From contig BSYO01000020.1 of the NCBI GenBank assembly GCA_033239525.1, forward strand, positions 10,046,308-10,110,307: DNA of 64,000 nucleotides, given 5' to 3'. Below the pieces are notes generated by a model. It ran no database searches. It worked only from the letters and a program-made list of their open reading frames with translations, and was not told the DNA's origin. Both the position numbers and the translations under genes were made by a program. Positions 21,703 through 32,303 of this stretch are shown here, piece after piece. Source of the stretch: Nepenthes gracilis. Taxonomy: Eukaryota > Streptophyta > Magnoliopsida > Caryophyllales > Nepenthaceae. Positions within the stretch are counted from its first letter, which is position 1. Each line of letters starts with the position of its first letter.

Positions 21703-23290
21703 CTACTTCTTCCTCCCAGTCTGCTGCTCCTTGCTGTCCGCCGGGCTCTTAGCAGGTCGGGTGATGACCATGTTAACCACTCCTGCCGCAATCCTGTTCC
21801 GGGGAGGAGTCTGCTCCTGCCCCTCTTCTTCAGCCGCCCCTAAGTTCTGTCCAGGACCTTTAACAAACTTCGTGAGGTGCCCTCTGCGAATCAGGCCCTC
21901 AATTTTCCTCTGTAGTGTCTTGCAGTCCTCAGTTGAATGGGCTGAGCGACGATGAAAGTCACAAGATTTTGACTGGTTTCCAGAGTCTTTCTTCAGCGGT
22001 TTGGGCCACTTCAGGAATTTTTCTCCACGAATCAAATGAGGACGTTAGCGCGTGTGTGTGCGGGGGTGTGAAAGTGGTGGGCCCATAATCTCTACATTCT
22101 GGGGCCCCGGCCCGCGCCGCTCCGACGGATGTGTTCTCCGCCTCTGTACTTTCTCTTTCCTTCACCAGGGAATGGCCGAGACTGATCCGCCCGCTCTGGA
22201 CTTTTTGCCTCGTTGGCCTCTTCTGCTGCAGCGTAGTCCCTGGTGATGGATTCCGCCTCGCGGAAGGTCTGAGGATTCTTGTGAGCGAGGTGCTTGAAAA
22301 AGTCACCGAACGTAAGCGCAGAGATGAAACTGCCCAGCTTCATCTCCTATGTGATCCTGGGGATCCTTCTGGCCTCAGCCACGAAGCGATCCAGGAAACG
22401 CCGTGGGTTCTCTCCCAATTTCTATTTTATGTGGGAGAGGTTCCATGGCTGTTTCTCTTCCCATCGGGTCGAAGCGTACTGAGCCAAGAAGAGGTCCGTG
22501 AGCTCACGAAAACTGCTGACAGTGCTCGAAGGGAGGTGATAGAACCAGATTTGAGTGTCTCCCTTCAGCGTGAGTCTTCTAACCCTTGTAGACTTCGATG
22601 GGTGCGAAAGTGGTCCAGGTGGTCAACCAAATCACTGCCCCCATCGTACAAGTCAAGGGACGGCATCTTGAACTTTGTCGGCAGCGGACGGCTCAGAATC
22701 TCTGCTAATAAAAGGAGACCGGTCCAAGTCGATGACACGCTCCTCCTCTTGGAACACTCGGTTCCAGATCTTGTCCACCCGCGGATCGGCAGGCAGCGAC
22801 GTCACGACGCTTGAGCCGAGGTAGTCCTCAACTCGCCTTGTTCCAGCCGGGTTCAAGGTTGGGCCGCTCACCGCTCCGGTGGATGGGCGGGGCAGTCCCG
22901 GGAGGCTCGCCTCCCGGATCGCGTGGTGGTCTTCTCGCACGAGAGTATCGGGATTTCTTCTTTCGGGGCTCTCTGTCGAGACGTACCCTGGAGCGCCCAC
23001 AGCCTATTTTGGCAAGGAACGCGGGAAGACGCTGGAGCCAGATTGTCTCCAGTCTTTTCGGGCCTCTTGGCCGACTTCTTCCTCCTCTGGCCACCCCTTT
23101 TGGTGGCAGGAGCAAGAATGGCGGGCCGGTGGAGCCGCTTGTTATTGTTTCTCGTTCTGTGCGCAAAGTAGTTGGAGCAGGCGATTGTGGCCCCGCATCC
23201 GCTCCACCAATTGCCGGTAAGGCGGTGGAACTCCGCCCGTGGGCTCCGTTGACCATGGCGCCAGCCGTGGTCCCGGGTCGGGGTTAGCAA
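21703..23290 (-). pseudogene. Tat-1 gag relic
   Basis: Gag forms the RNA-packaging capsid shell. The first methionine on the minus strand is at 23290. Proline/arginine-rich leader frames follow, then a capsid-like middle with DKIWNRVFQEEERVIDLDRS (22653-23000). Next comes a stretch with FGDFFKHLAHKNPQTFREAE (22092-22343), and last a basic tail CDFHRRSAHSTEDCKTLQRK (21703-22035), which is the plant gypsy stand-in for a CCHC knuckle. Reading frame changes at least three times and stops interrupt it. The same words recur on the plus strand at 61830-63520 in the second Tat copy. Confidence 0.8.
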
Positions 23291-23380
23291 GATCTCTAGC
23301 AGGGATCGCTAGCTCGAGCCCTCGTGTTCACCATCAGAGTAGCGGCAGGTGACAAAGAGGTTGTGCGCATTTCGTAAGCA

Positions 23381-23399
23381 CTTCCCACGACGGCGCCAA
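23381..23399 (-). other. Primer-binding site of Tat-1
   Basis: Immediately after the 5' LTR the minus strand reads TTGGCGCCGTCGTGGGAAG. A TGGCGCC start is usual for Tat-type elements; which tRNA it pairs with was not determined. Confidence 0.75.
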
Positions 23400-24613
23400 T
23401 GATGCGACTGATCCGACTTCGAGCAGATCGGATTCTTCCAATGGTTTGAACCGCCTGCTCATCGAGTGCGAATCCTGCACACCACTAAAACGAACAAGAG
23501 GTCAGCGTTATCAGCAAAAGTTGTCCCACCGAAAATGCTCTGACGCTCAAGTCTGTAAAACAGTCTTCAAAAGGAAGAAACTGAAAATAGAGAGAGAGAG
23601 AGTTTGAGTGCTTGACACAGATGTAAGAAAGACGTGAGGTCTTCTTGAATTTGGGAGGTGGGAAGGCAGTAAACGGCCGTGAGGGCTCGCTTGTTGCCTT
23701 AGGGTTTTTGGAGAATATGGGCGGCAGAGAAGGCAGATTTCTCTAAGCACACAATCGTCTTTCGTAATGCGTAGGCAAATAAAGTGTTCCGGAAAAAGTG
23801 AGTCAATGAAAGCGTTGATGAAAGCCTCAATCAGAAAGGCCAATGAAAGCATCAATGAGAGCATGCCCCGAATGTTGATTCAATGGCTTTTCAGCTAAGA
23901 GGCCAATCCTCCTTCTTGGAAGGAGCGATTGCCTTCCCGATTTGCTAGCGTGTGCTCGCCTTTGGGAGCAAATGTCAATTGCCATGCTGATCGTGATTGT
24001 TTCCTTGTGAGGCGGTCAACAACTTTCCAAGTGAGTTTCTTTCCTCCTCAGCATATTACCGTTGGAGTGCCTTAGCTGGCAAGGAATTGGGAAGATCTGG
24101 CGCTTTCCTTCTTTGAAAGACGACAATCTTGTTAATATCCTTTCTGGTGTAAATTGAGATCATGGAAGACGCTTGGAAAGCTGTGGTTGGCCGTCTGATG
24201 AGTGGTGGGCCCAAACGGAGCAGGCCCATTACTATAGAAAGGCGCCATTTGGGCCCAATGTGTAGGGCGCAGATTGGTCAACATCCGACCGACCGTCGGC
24301 GTGTTGGCCGCCGCCGTGGTGAACGAAGGAAGAGTAGCTAGCATCAATCGATGGGCTGTGGGCCAAAATGGAATAGGCCCATCATCAGAATAAAGCCTCT
24401 CGAGGCTCCAATCGAAGCTCGGCAAGAATGACGGTCAATATCATTGACTATTGGGCGAGCAGTTGGTTTCTAAGTCGGTCAACGCCAACGCTGACCTTCG
24501 GGCTTTTCGGCCTCGGGGCCCGTCTTCTCACTGGGCCATCAAAAATGTTGACTGGCCTTCTTGGGCTTCCGTTGACCTTTCTTTGGGCCAGCCCATTACT
24601 GGTGTACCCATCA
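23400..24613 (-). repeat. 5' LTR of Tat-1
   Basis: Minus strand starts TGATGGGTACACCAGTAATG at 24613 and ends CGCATCA at 23400, directly followed by the primer-binding site. Same family as the LTR at 60562-61747 on the plus strand. Confidence 0.92.
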
Positions 24614-24618
24614 ACATG

Positions 24619-24845
24619 TAAATAATCAATTTTAGATTTAAGTAATGCCAAACGAGATAAGAAGAATGTCTAGTTCTATAATGTCAAATATATTATTTAT
24701 CAATATTCTCATTTGTATATGATGAACAATTATACGTTTAAGGCCAATAAAGAAAAGTATAAGAATTAGAAGATTCACTACATTCCAATAATCAAAACCG
24801 AAAGATACAAAAATTGTTCATTATGAAACATTTATGAGATGAAAA
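24619..24845 (-). pseudogene. Copia pre-integrase fragment
   Basis: Minus-strand sequence between two insertions. It carries degenerate copia text (CFHLINVS, then ILLISFGIT and DYLHV) leading into the CDIYPLAKLQRS of 13496 once Tat-1 is removed. This matches the GAG-pre-integrase segment of copia polyproteins. Heavily decayed; assignment rests on position, TSDs and joining of the text. Confidence 0.5.
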
Positions 24846-25787
24846 TGTTGGCGCAGAAGGGGCGGTCGGACAGAATGTACAGAATCACACACGCACAGTG
24901 AAGTGAAAGAAGAATAATGATTTGAATAATAAGATTTTACGGGAAAACCCTTTCTCAAATAAGGAAAAAAAATCACAAGACATTTATTCTACAAAAGGAT
25001 CCAGTATATGAAATTGGTTACACAAACCTCACGGTTACACAAACCCAAGAGACAAAAAAATCAAAGAATAAAGCATGAGAAATATAAAGATTTCACACTT
25101 TGTTTTTCACTCACTACTCTTTTTCTCTTCACAGTTTTTTTTTTCACTCTCTCATATATTCATATATGTATATATTGATTTAATGCTAAAGTATACAATA
25201 TATATGTATACTTGTCCAGCAGAGTGAGCAACCACCAACCCAACATGGCAGTTGCATGCATAGCTCCCAAAACCTACATCGGTGGGCGAACTCCCTATCC
25301 TACAACAAGTGGCGTATGCATGTTGCTGCAGATTGACTTACGGTTTTCTCAAGAATGACGTTTTCTAATTGCCTAATCGGATAGGTCAACTGCACGCCTT
25401 TTGGAGAAGACAGCTGTTCAGCATTTCTATTTTCAGCAGGTTAACGTCCCATTGACCGTCTTCTTCTCTTGGCCGGTCAACGCCCCGTTGACCATCCAGT
25501 CGTCCTTATGGGATCCTTGGATAATACTGAGCAAATCCACATGTCTTCAGCCGGTCAACATCATATTGACCGGAATACATGATTGGCCGGTCAACGTGTT
25601 GACCGGTCATTTCTGTCAATCAAAACTTCTGGTCAGCAACGTTGACCAGAATTTCATCTGCTTAACCTGTGCAGAGTTCGCAGACACTCAATGTACAAGT
25701 CCACGAAACTTAATGGCACACAATATCCTCATACTCCAGCCAAGTTCTCTGGTTACCAGGACTTTCACACAGGAGTGACCTTCAATA
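24846..25787 (-). mobile_element. Solo LTR of family W, TSD GAAAA
   Basis: Plus-strand start TGTTGGCGCAGAAG is the LTR end on the minus strand. The other end reads CAATA (degraded from CA). GAAAA at 24841-24845 and 25788-25792 is an exact 5-bp TSD. No internal region is present, so the element was probably reduced by LTR-LTR recombination. It contains several TTGACCGG/CCGGTCAA motifs. A short open frame at 25401-25778 runs through this repeat and is not supported as a gene. It splits the copia protease-integrase spacer. Confidence 0.75.
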
Positions 25788-25792
25788 GAAAA

Positions 25793-26211
25793 CACAAAAC
25801 AAAGTTAGTGCATAACTTTTGGACATAAGTCACATTGAAGTAAAAGAAGTTATATAAAGGACATCTTTTGATAAAAAAAAATTGTTACAACTAGCAATAT
25901 CCTCTCTATGAGTGACATTCGCGAAACTTCCATCAGGAAGTTTTACTTGACATGAAACTTCCATGGGTTTAGAGATGAAGAAATATGTAGAACATGCTAT
26001 ATGAAAAGTAACACCAGTATCTATGATTTATGGTATATTATTACTATTATGATGAGAATTAAAAGAAAATGAAATAAGAAATTATACTCACGAAACTGTT
26101 TGCACTGTGCTTGATTTTAATTGAGTTATTTGAGGATGTCAGATTATGATTTTGAACAAAAGATATGATCTATTGTAAATACTCTCGTGAAATGTTTGGC
26201 ATTAACATTAC
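25793..26211 (-). pseudogene. Copia protease relic
   Basis: On the minus strand the order is MPNISREYLQQIISF, then INHRYW followed by TGVTFHIACSTYFFI (the D-T-G active-site region, with the aspartate position degraded), SKPMEVSCQVKLPDGSFANV and a tail HREDIA. This is the spacer before protease and the retropepsin domain of copia pol. Stops and frame changes are present. Its upstream end is cut by the solo LTR at 26212; upstream text resumes at 28862. Confidence 0.75.
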
Positions 26212-27391
26212 TGTGACGGACCAGATTATTTTCCTTAAATAACCCTCCGTCAATAACACATCATTAATGCCCATAATTAGATTTATACATTTCTGCAGAA
26301 AATTGGGCAAAGCTTCCTCTCAGAATCGGACTAAAAAAACGAAAATACAACTCGCTCAAATAGGTCCCGCACACAAGCACACATCTATCAAAAGGCTTAA
26401 CATCAAGCCTATAACACACCACACAGATCACACGCCATATCATCCATGGCTCCAATACAAGATTCTAACTATTATACTGGATCTAGAGAGATGCCATCTA
26501 GCATGAAACAAAATTCATAACATCAATACAGAAGCGGAAGCATACTATCATCATAAACTGTAGAAGCATAACAAATCCATAAAACAACAACAATGAGCCA
26601 CTCTCAATTCTGAGCGGCTGTCTACAATCCGATACAACACTGAGTCCAAATCCTTTGCACACTCGACGTCCAGCCAGTCCCTTCAAGCAAGCTTCTCCTT
26701 ACTCTAACTAATCAGGTGCCAACTTAATACTCTACCTGGGAGGAGAAAACAGAAGAGTGAGCGAATTACATTCAAAGAAGTATAATCATACGTCACTATC
26801 AACCATGAAGAAGCATGAGCATGATAATGAAAAGGTGCAACAAGCATTTGAAATACAATGAGACTTCAGAGGAAAGGAACATTTAGAAGTATCAATTTGC
26901 CATTTATCATGTCTTAGAACATTTAATTGCAATTTGAACATGTTTTAGTGCATTTATCAATTTACTTTAGTCTTTCATGACCCGGGGCCAAAGAGGTCGT
27001 ATTTCAGCAACGATGCGAGAGAACGAGGAAAGGATCATGATACTCCACATGATCTAAGGCCGTGAGGGATTATCTTTTACGACCCATCCGGGGGGTCGTG
27101 CACATCATGCCGTAAATCGCCCCATTCCCCCAGGGTACTAGGGCAGTCCTCGTTCTTCCACAATAGTATCCTAAGGCGTAACACGGACATCACCCACTCA
27201 CATAAGCGACCAGAATACGTGATCAAAGCATTCATCGGGTTCCCACCGAGATGGACGTGTCAAGCCAGAGAATACTATCCATCTACAAATCCATGGTCCT
27301 AATTTCATGATTCTATTTCCATATTCATTTGAGGGAAAGTCCGCCATATCATATTTACCATATCTCCCGCCATTTGGGAGGTTCCATCATT

Positions 27392-27519
27392 CACATATCA
27401 CATTGTGGACTTCCCTCCAATTACTTGCTCGGTTCTTACCTTTCTTTGGATCTTACACATATCACATTGTGGACTTCCCTCCGATTACTTGCTCGGTTCT
27501 TACCTTTCTTTGGATCTTA
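27392..27519. repeat. 64-bp tandem duplication inside the solo LTR
   Basis: CACATATCACATTGTGGACT begins at 27392 and again at 27456. The two 64-bp units differ at about one base, so the duplication is recent compared with the LTR. Confidence 0.93.
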
Positions 27520-28548
27520 AGCTTTTTAAGCAATTCAACAATACATATAATTATCAAGGTTCATGAGAGATCGGAGTTGCTTACCATCGATGAGCCAATC
27601 ACATTGGTCCTCCTGAGTCTGCTTTCTCGAATCTTACAATTTCAAATGCACATTAGTCATAGCTTTCATAACAATAGAATGAGGGTAAAACATGCACATT
27701 TTTCATTTATTTCATATGAACAAGAATAAGAGATCGTTTAATGCTTTCGGACGCCCCAAACGGGTAGATTCTTGTCCAATCGGACGTCCGGTCGATATAC
27801 ATACATCATTAGGACATGGTGATTCATATCTTGAGATCAATTTAAGATAATATAAAGGTGAAAGCATGTAAATTTATTTGTTCACCTCGGGTGAACAGTG
27901 TCAGGAAGTATTTAGAGGTCTCGGACGCCGTGTACGGGTCGATTCTTGTGAATTCGGACGCCCGGCCGATATGTATACATATTTGGGACATGGTGATTCA
28001 TATTTTGAGGTCAAATTAACATAATTTGAGGAAAAAAATAGTTAACCCGAATCTGGGCGTGGGTTAGGGTTTGGTGGTACCAAACCGATCGATTCAGAGC
28101 TTGTTTCGGTCAATAAATTATGGATTCCTTGATCTTAAAGCATGGGTTACCAATTTCTCACAATTTGGGTGGGTATCAAGACAATAATACCCGATGAAGA
28201 ACGAATAAAAATTACAAGAGGGTAAATAGTAAGTATGAGAACACTTGCCTCGACGTGGTCTACGTTTTCTCCAACTAGCTCGAGCTCGAAATCGGACCCG
28301 AAGGCCTCCATTTTCCCCTTTTCTCCTTCGCGAGCTCTTCCCCTCACCGGGCTCCCACGGGTGCTGCCGCCGCTCCACCGTGACGCCCAGCCGGCCACGG
28401 CCTTGCACGGCCGTCTCCAGCCACCGCCGACGCCGGCGCTGCCTCCACCGACACCGCTCGCCCCCTCTCTCTCTCTTTCTCTCCCTCGCCGAAACCCTCG
28501 CCCTCACGCTGCTCTCTCCCGATTCTGCCTCCCCCCTTCCCTTTTAAC

Positions 28549-28650
28549 TTTATTATTATTTTTATTATTATTATTATTATTATATACACACACTCACACG
28601 TTACACACACACACACACTCACACATTATATATATATATATATATATACA
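28549..28650. repeat. Compound microsatellite (ATT)n-(CA)n-(TA)n
   Basis: An ATT run at about 28549-28582, CA-rich runs to 28624 and a TA run at 28627-28648 follow each other inside the solo LTR. Confidence 0.9.
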
Positions 28651-28861
28651 TCTATTTTTCCCTTAAATCACAAAAACCCAAAATCGATAATCGGGCAGCC
28701 GAACGGGCTCACTTCGGACGCCGGCCCATCAGATTCAAATATTCTTCAAAATTTTCATAATATTTAATTAATTTTTCTCAAACCCGATTTACCCAAAATT
28801 ACCGAAAATAATAATTAATCTCAATTTAATCGGATAAAATATTTCGGAATGTTACAATTAC

Positions 28862-28935
28862 AGAATCACCGATTTTAGAAGGTCAACCATTAGCTACATT
28901 AGCTAAATTAGATAAGACAAACTTTAAGATTTATG
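28862..28935 (-). pseudogene. Copia gag-protease spacer fragment
   Basis: Directly beyond the ATTAC duplication the minus strand reads FVLSNLANVANG and GDSVMLMP. This joins in sense to MPNISREYLQQIISF on the other side of the solo LTR, as in the spacer before copia protease. Short and decayed. Confidence 0.4.
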
Positions 28936-29649
28936 AAATGACATTAAATTTAGACAAATTAGTGAATTATTAATATTAATTGTAAGCTTGGTTTAGAAAT
29001 TAAGTGATTGATAGTACTGGTGTAAGCACAAGTGACATTTGATGTGTATTTTAGTCCACCAAGAGTAATGTTTAGGCAAAATTGTCATGCTAAAGGTATC
29101 TCGAACTCGGACCAAGTAGGTCACTTTAATAATTAATTAAATTCCAATTAATAGATAAACAAATCTCAAATTGGGTGTGACATAAGCAGACAAATCATAC
29201 AAAATTTTGACATCTAGAATAACAATAATAATCGGACCTAAAAATCCATCAAATACCTCATCGGACAACTGTTCGAACAATATAATTATAACCTACTCTA
29301 AATAGTCATAAAGAAGAGACAGTAATCATCAAATATACTAATCCAACCGTCGAATACATATCCAAGGCCACATCGTGGCAGACCAAATATTCAAAATACA
29401 ACCCAATATACAGCCCTAATCGATCAAATAATAACATAACAAATATAATACTCACCAACATATGAGGTGTTATGCCACATCTAGTCCAATTCCTATAAAA
29501 TGTCCAACCCTTCTACTCTAAATGGGAAAAATATAAAACGTAAGTATAAAGTTCAACAAGTATCATATATACATGTATAAAATATTACATATAAATCAAA
29601 GAGAGGGTGACGTCACATAACAAATCGTATAAAACAATTCACAAGGTCC

Positions 29650-30050
29650 ACATCTCATATACATATCCATTGGTTATATTTTAAGCTTGTAACTCTCGAC
29701 TTTCTTATAACATCAGCTCTCAACCCAACTATATTTTAGGCATGTAACTCTTATCATCTCATATCATCGGCTTTCAACCCGATTACATTTTAGACCTGCA
29801 GCTACTCGACCATTTTTTTATCGTTATAGGTTATATTTTAGGCCTGTAACTATTCAACCATATTTTATCAATATTGGCTACATTTTAGGCCTACAACTAT
29901 TCGACCATCCTTTATCATTATTTGGTACATATTAGACCTATAACTATTTGGCCATATTTTATTATTATTAGCTATATTTTAGGCCTACAACTACTTGGAT
30001 ATCTTTTATCATTATCAACTACACTTTAAGCATGCAATTATTCAGTCATC
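29650..30050. repeat. About 48-bp tandem array (TTTTAGGCCTGTAACTA type)
   Basis: Seven or so diverged units with TATATTTTAGGCCTACAACT followed by ATTCGACCAT.TTTTATCATT. It lies inside the Tekay-like LTR. Confidence 0.75.
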
Positions 30051-30084
30051 TTTTATTTGGATTACAAATCGGATCACTTATTGA

Positions 30085-30455
30085 TCCACCAAGGCCTCAT
30101 ACCTCTATGGTCCTACACACATATTGACCCACCCAAGCCTCGGACCACCACAGTCCCACACATATATGAACCCACTCAGGCCTCGAACCACCATGGTCCT
30201 ACACACCTATCAACCCACCCGAGCCTAGGACCACCATGATCCTACACACGTATCGATCTATCCGTGCCTCGGGCCACCACGGTTCTATACATATATCGAC
30301 CCACCTCGGTCTTGGACCACCATAGTTCCACACACATATATCGACCCGCTTGGGCCTTGGACCACCACGATCCCACATATATATTGACCCACTTGGGCCT
30401 CAAACCACCACGGTACCATAGACACATCGACCCACCTGGGTCTCAGACCACCTCA
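30085..30455. repeat. 43-bp tandem array (CTCGGACCACCAC type)
   Basis: About eight units with CTCGGACCACCACAGTCCCA, then CACATATAT.GACCCAC. Start-to-start distance in three adjacent units is 43 bases. Short open frames on both strands follow the repeat and are not genes. Confidence 0.88.
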
Positions 30456-30983
30456 TTTCCCAACAGCGTGTATGTGAAAATGCACAATTCATACAGGATT
30501 TCATACCTATTTTCATACAAATGTACAAATATAAAAATATTTTATATCCAATATTTATCCATTTTTTAGAACATCACAAAACCCTCAAATATTTACATAA
30601 ACAGAACAAAACCCTCAAACAACTAGTAAAACTCATGCATGCACTGAGAAAATCGGATGGGTTAAGTAAAATCTTACATGCACAACTTTAAACCTTTAAA
30701 TCAGAATCAAAATATATCAGATACTAAAATAGATAAATGGCACAGTTAGAGAATACTTGTTTCGACCTTATATCAAATAGATATGACAACAGGATATTTC
30801 GAATGACCCAATCTCTACTTCCTCTCTCTTCTCCCCATGATCTCTCTCCTTCTCCCTGATCTATCACGCGAAATGACAGACCTACCCGCATAGGGCCTTT
30901 TACACATAGATCGGTTCTCGAGCACACCTTAGGAGTTGCTCGAGCACCTGCTCTCAAGAAAAATGGCGCTCGACCGTGCCACA

Positions 30984-31262
30984 CATTGAAATACGTTTAA
31001 ACTCTTCACGGAATATAGTCATAAAAATAACATGCAATCCTTTACTATTCCAATGTAGGTATCAAGTTCTTCTTTTAACCACAATGACAGAACTTTCGAT
31101 TCATCGCTTATAGTGCTCCTGGGTGGTGTTCATCCAAATTGAGTACTAGCCTATACTCGTTCATCCATGAATTTAAGAAAGATTCTTATACATACCTTCC
31201 AATAGGTATAGTTGCTCCTATCAAAGTAGGGAGAAACGGAGGGAGAGTGGCTCATATACATC
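30984..31262 (-). pseudogene. Ty1/copia gag relic
   Basis: Starting at ATG 31262 on the minus strand: MYMSHSPSVSPYFDRSNYTY followed by WKVCIRIFLKFMDERV, then after a stop TPPRS and, in another frame, NSKGLHVIFMTIFREEFKRI ending in SMC. This is the DUF4219/UBN2 type copia gag (FDG.NY..WK.....L; ANSKALNAIF...EEFKRI). The start lies about 60 bases after a primer-binding-site-like sequence and LTR X copy 2, the normal copia layout. It is cut at 30984 by the Tekay-like fragment. Confidence 0.75.
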
Positions 31263-31320
31263 TAGAATAGGGTCAAAAATTGGGGTGAGTCTCCAATACT
31301 AAATAAAAAAGGACTAGGGA

Positions 31321-31334
31321 GCTCCTAATTATAA
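31321..31334 (-). other. Possible primer-binding site next to LTR X copy 2
   Basis: The minus strand reads TTATAATTAGGAGC just after the end of LTR X, a weak match to TGGTATCAGAGC, followed by a copia gag. Position is right but several bases differ. Confidence 0.4.
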
Positions 31335-31335
31335 C

Positions 31336-32303
31336 TCGTTTTGACCCTTTTACAAATTACAGAATATAAAATATAAGAATATATAAGATACATAAAATAT
31401 ATTCAGATTTAGAAGAATTACACAATCAAAAACACATAAAAAATAAGCACAATAAGGAGCAATGATTAAAACAAAATTTTGATGACGAAGGAAAACCTTG
31501 ATAACTACAACTATCGAGTAAAAACTTCCGTATTTTTATGGCTAGTGAAAAAATGACTAAGAAAGTTAATTTATAGACAGGTGGTATAGGCGTATTAATT
31601 TAGTCGACTTACTCCCAATTTATGACCTCTACCAATGAACTCCTTGGATTTACCTTCAACAATAGAATTAGACACTTTTCAATCTTTATGTCAATCTTGC
31701 TTTATGAGTCGTCGAATGTCCGCACACCATTGAATCTCAATTTCTACGCCACTCACATCTCTTATAAAGATTAATAGACAGGAAAGGGTGTGTAGGATAA
31801 AGTAAATGAAGTGAAAATACTTTAGATTTGAGGGTGAATTTTCTCAAATTGGAACAAATTATAAGCATGAAAGTGAGCTTTTTTGCCAAGTAGTCGTAAG
31901 AATATTTCACCAATAGTTCTAACACAAAATGGAGAATGTGGGTATTTATAGAGAAGTTTCAAAATTTTGTTAAAAATGCATCCATATAGAAATACGCGTC
32001 CTGACACTAGAGCACCAGTCAAGTGCATGTTAGGTGTGCCCAGGCTAGCACAAGATCCACGCCCTAGTGCTCAAACACGGATCGGACGCGCCTCGAGCAC
32101 ATACATTCGTAAAAAGGCGCTTCAAGTGCACCTCAAGCGCAGGCTTATGAGAAACGACGCTCGTGTGTGGGTCAGGCGCTAGGCAAACATGGATACTTAG
32201 AGTAGTACATCGACGAATATCGGGCGTAAATTTGATGCGGATCTTCAGGACAATGAAAAAGCCACCATTGAACAATCAAACACAGTCACGGAATATGCTA
32301 ACA
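31336..32303 (-). mobile_element. LTR of family X, copy 2
   Basis: Same family and orientation as 12288-13049, somewhat longer. The minus strand starts TGTTAGCATATTCC at 32303. A TATA-like CTATAAATACCC (about 31939-31950) precedes a transcribed-leader-like part. It is adjacent to copia gag, so it is best read as the 5' LTR of the gag-bearing copia. CATAA after it compares with AATAA before copy 1 (one mismatch). Confidence 0.65.

Larger units (their letters stand above)
13497..24613 (-). mobile_element. Tat-lineage Ty3/gypsy element (Tat-1), 11.1 kb
   Basis: Two LTRs of about 1.2 kb (13497-14715, 23400-24613) flank the interior. The duplications ACATG at 13492-13496 and 24614-24618 are identical. 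On the minus strand the element has a primer-binding site, gag, aspartic protease, reverse transcriptase, RNase H, a second RNase H of RVT_3/archaeal type, integrase, a long 3' region with tandem arrays, and an ORF on the opposite strand. The double RNase H and the antisense ORF are hallmarks of the Tat group (Ogre, Retand, RIRE2, Grande). Frameshifts and stops occur in every domain. It is inserted in the copia integrase. A second, partial copy of the same family begins at 60562. Confidence 0.93.
26212..28856 (-). mobile_element. Tekay-like solo LTR, 2.6 kb, TSD ATTAC
   Basis: The minus strand starts TGTAACATTCCG at 28856 and ends CCGTCACA at 26212. ATTAC at 26207-26211 and 28857-28861 is an exact TSD. 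The termini parallel those of the element at 4141-10347. No internal region is present. The open frames at 28118-28666 lie in the GC-rich leader part and are low-complexity arginine- or proline-rich; they are not supported as genes. Confidence 0.88.
28940..30983 (-). mobile_element. Tekay-like LTR fragments
   Basis: At 29176 the plus strand begins TGTGACATAAGC, like the LTR termini at 4141 (TGTGACAAAC) and 26212 (TGTGACGGAC). The sequence runs to about 30983 with a CT-rich leader and the word CACGCGAAATGACAG, which parallels CCGCGTGAAATGATACG of 10125. On its left a minus-strand LTR-like start TGTCACACCCAATTTGAG lies at about 29182. The upstream part of the LTR is missing at 30983, where copia gag resumes, so this is a rearranged or truncated LTR. 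Confidence 0.55.

Noticed and set aside
22131..23287. Long plus-strand frames over the Tat-1 gag (227 and 158 codons)
   Set aside because: They are antisense shadows of gag, rich in Arg/Ser/Leu without domain, and not shared with the plus-strand antisense ORF further down.
28118..28666. Overlapping 100-143-codon frames on both strands near 28.3 kb
   Set aside because: Low-complexity Arg-rich or Pro/Ser-rich frames in the GC-rich leader part of a solo LTR, ending in microsatellites.
31321..31334. Possible tRNA-derived or tRNA gene sequences near primer-binding sites
   Set aside because: Only 10-15 bases complementary to tRNA 3' ends are present at each site; no cloverleaf or A/B boxes.
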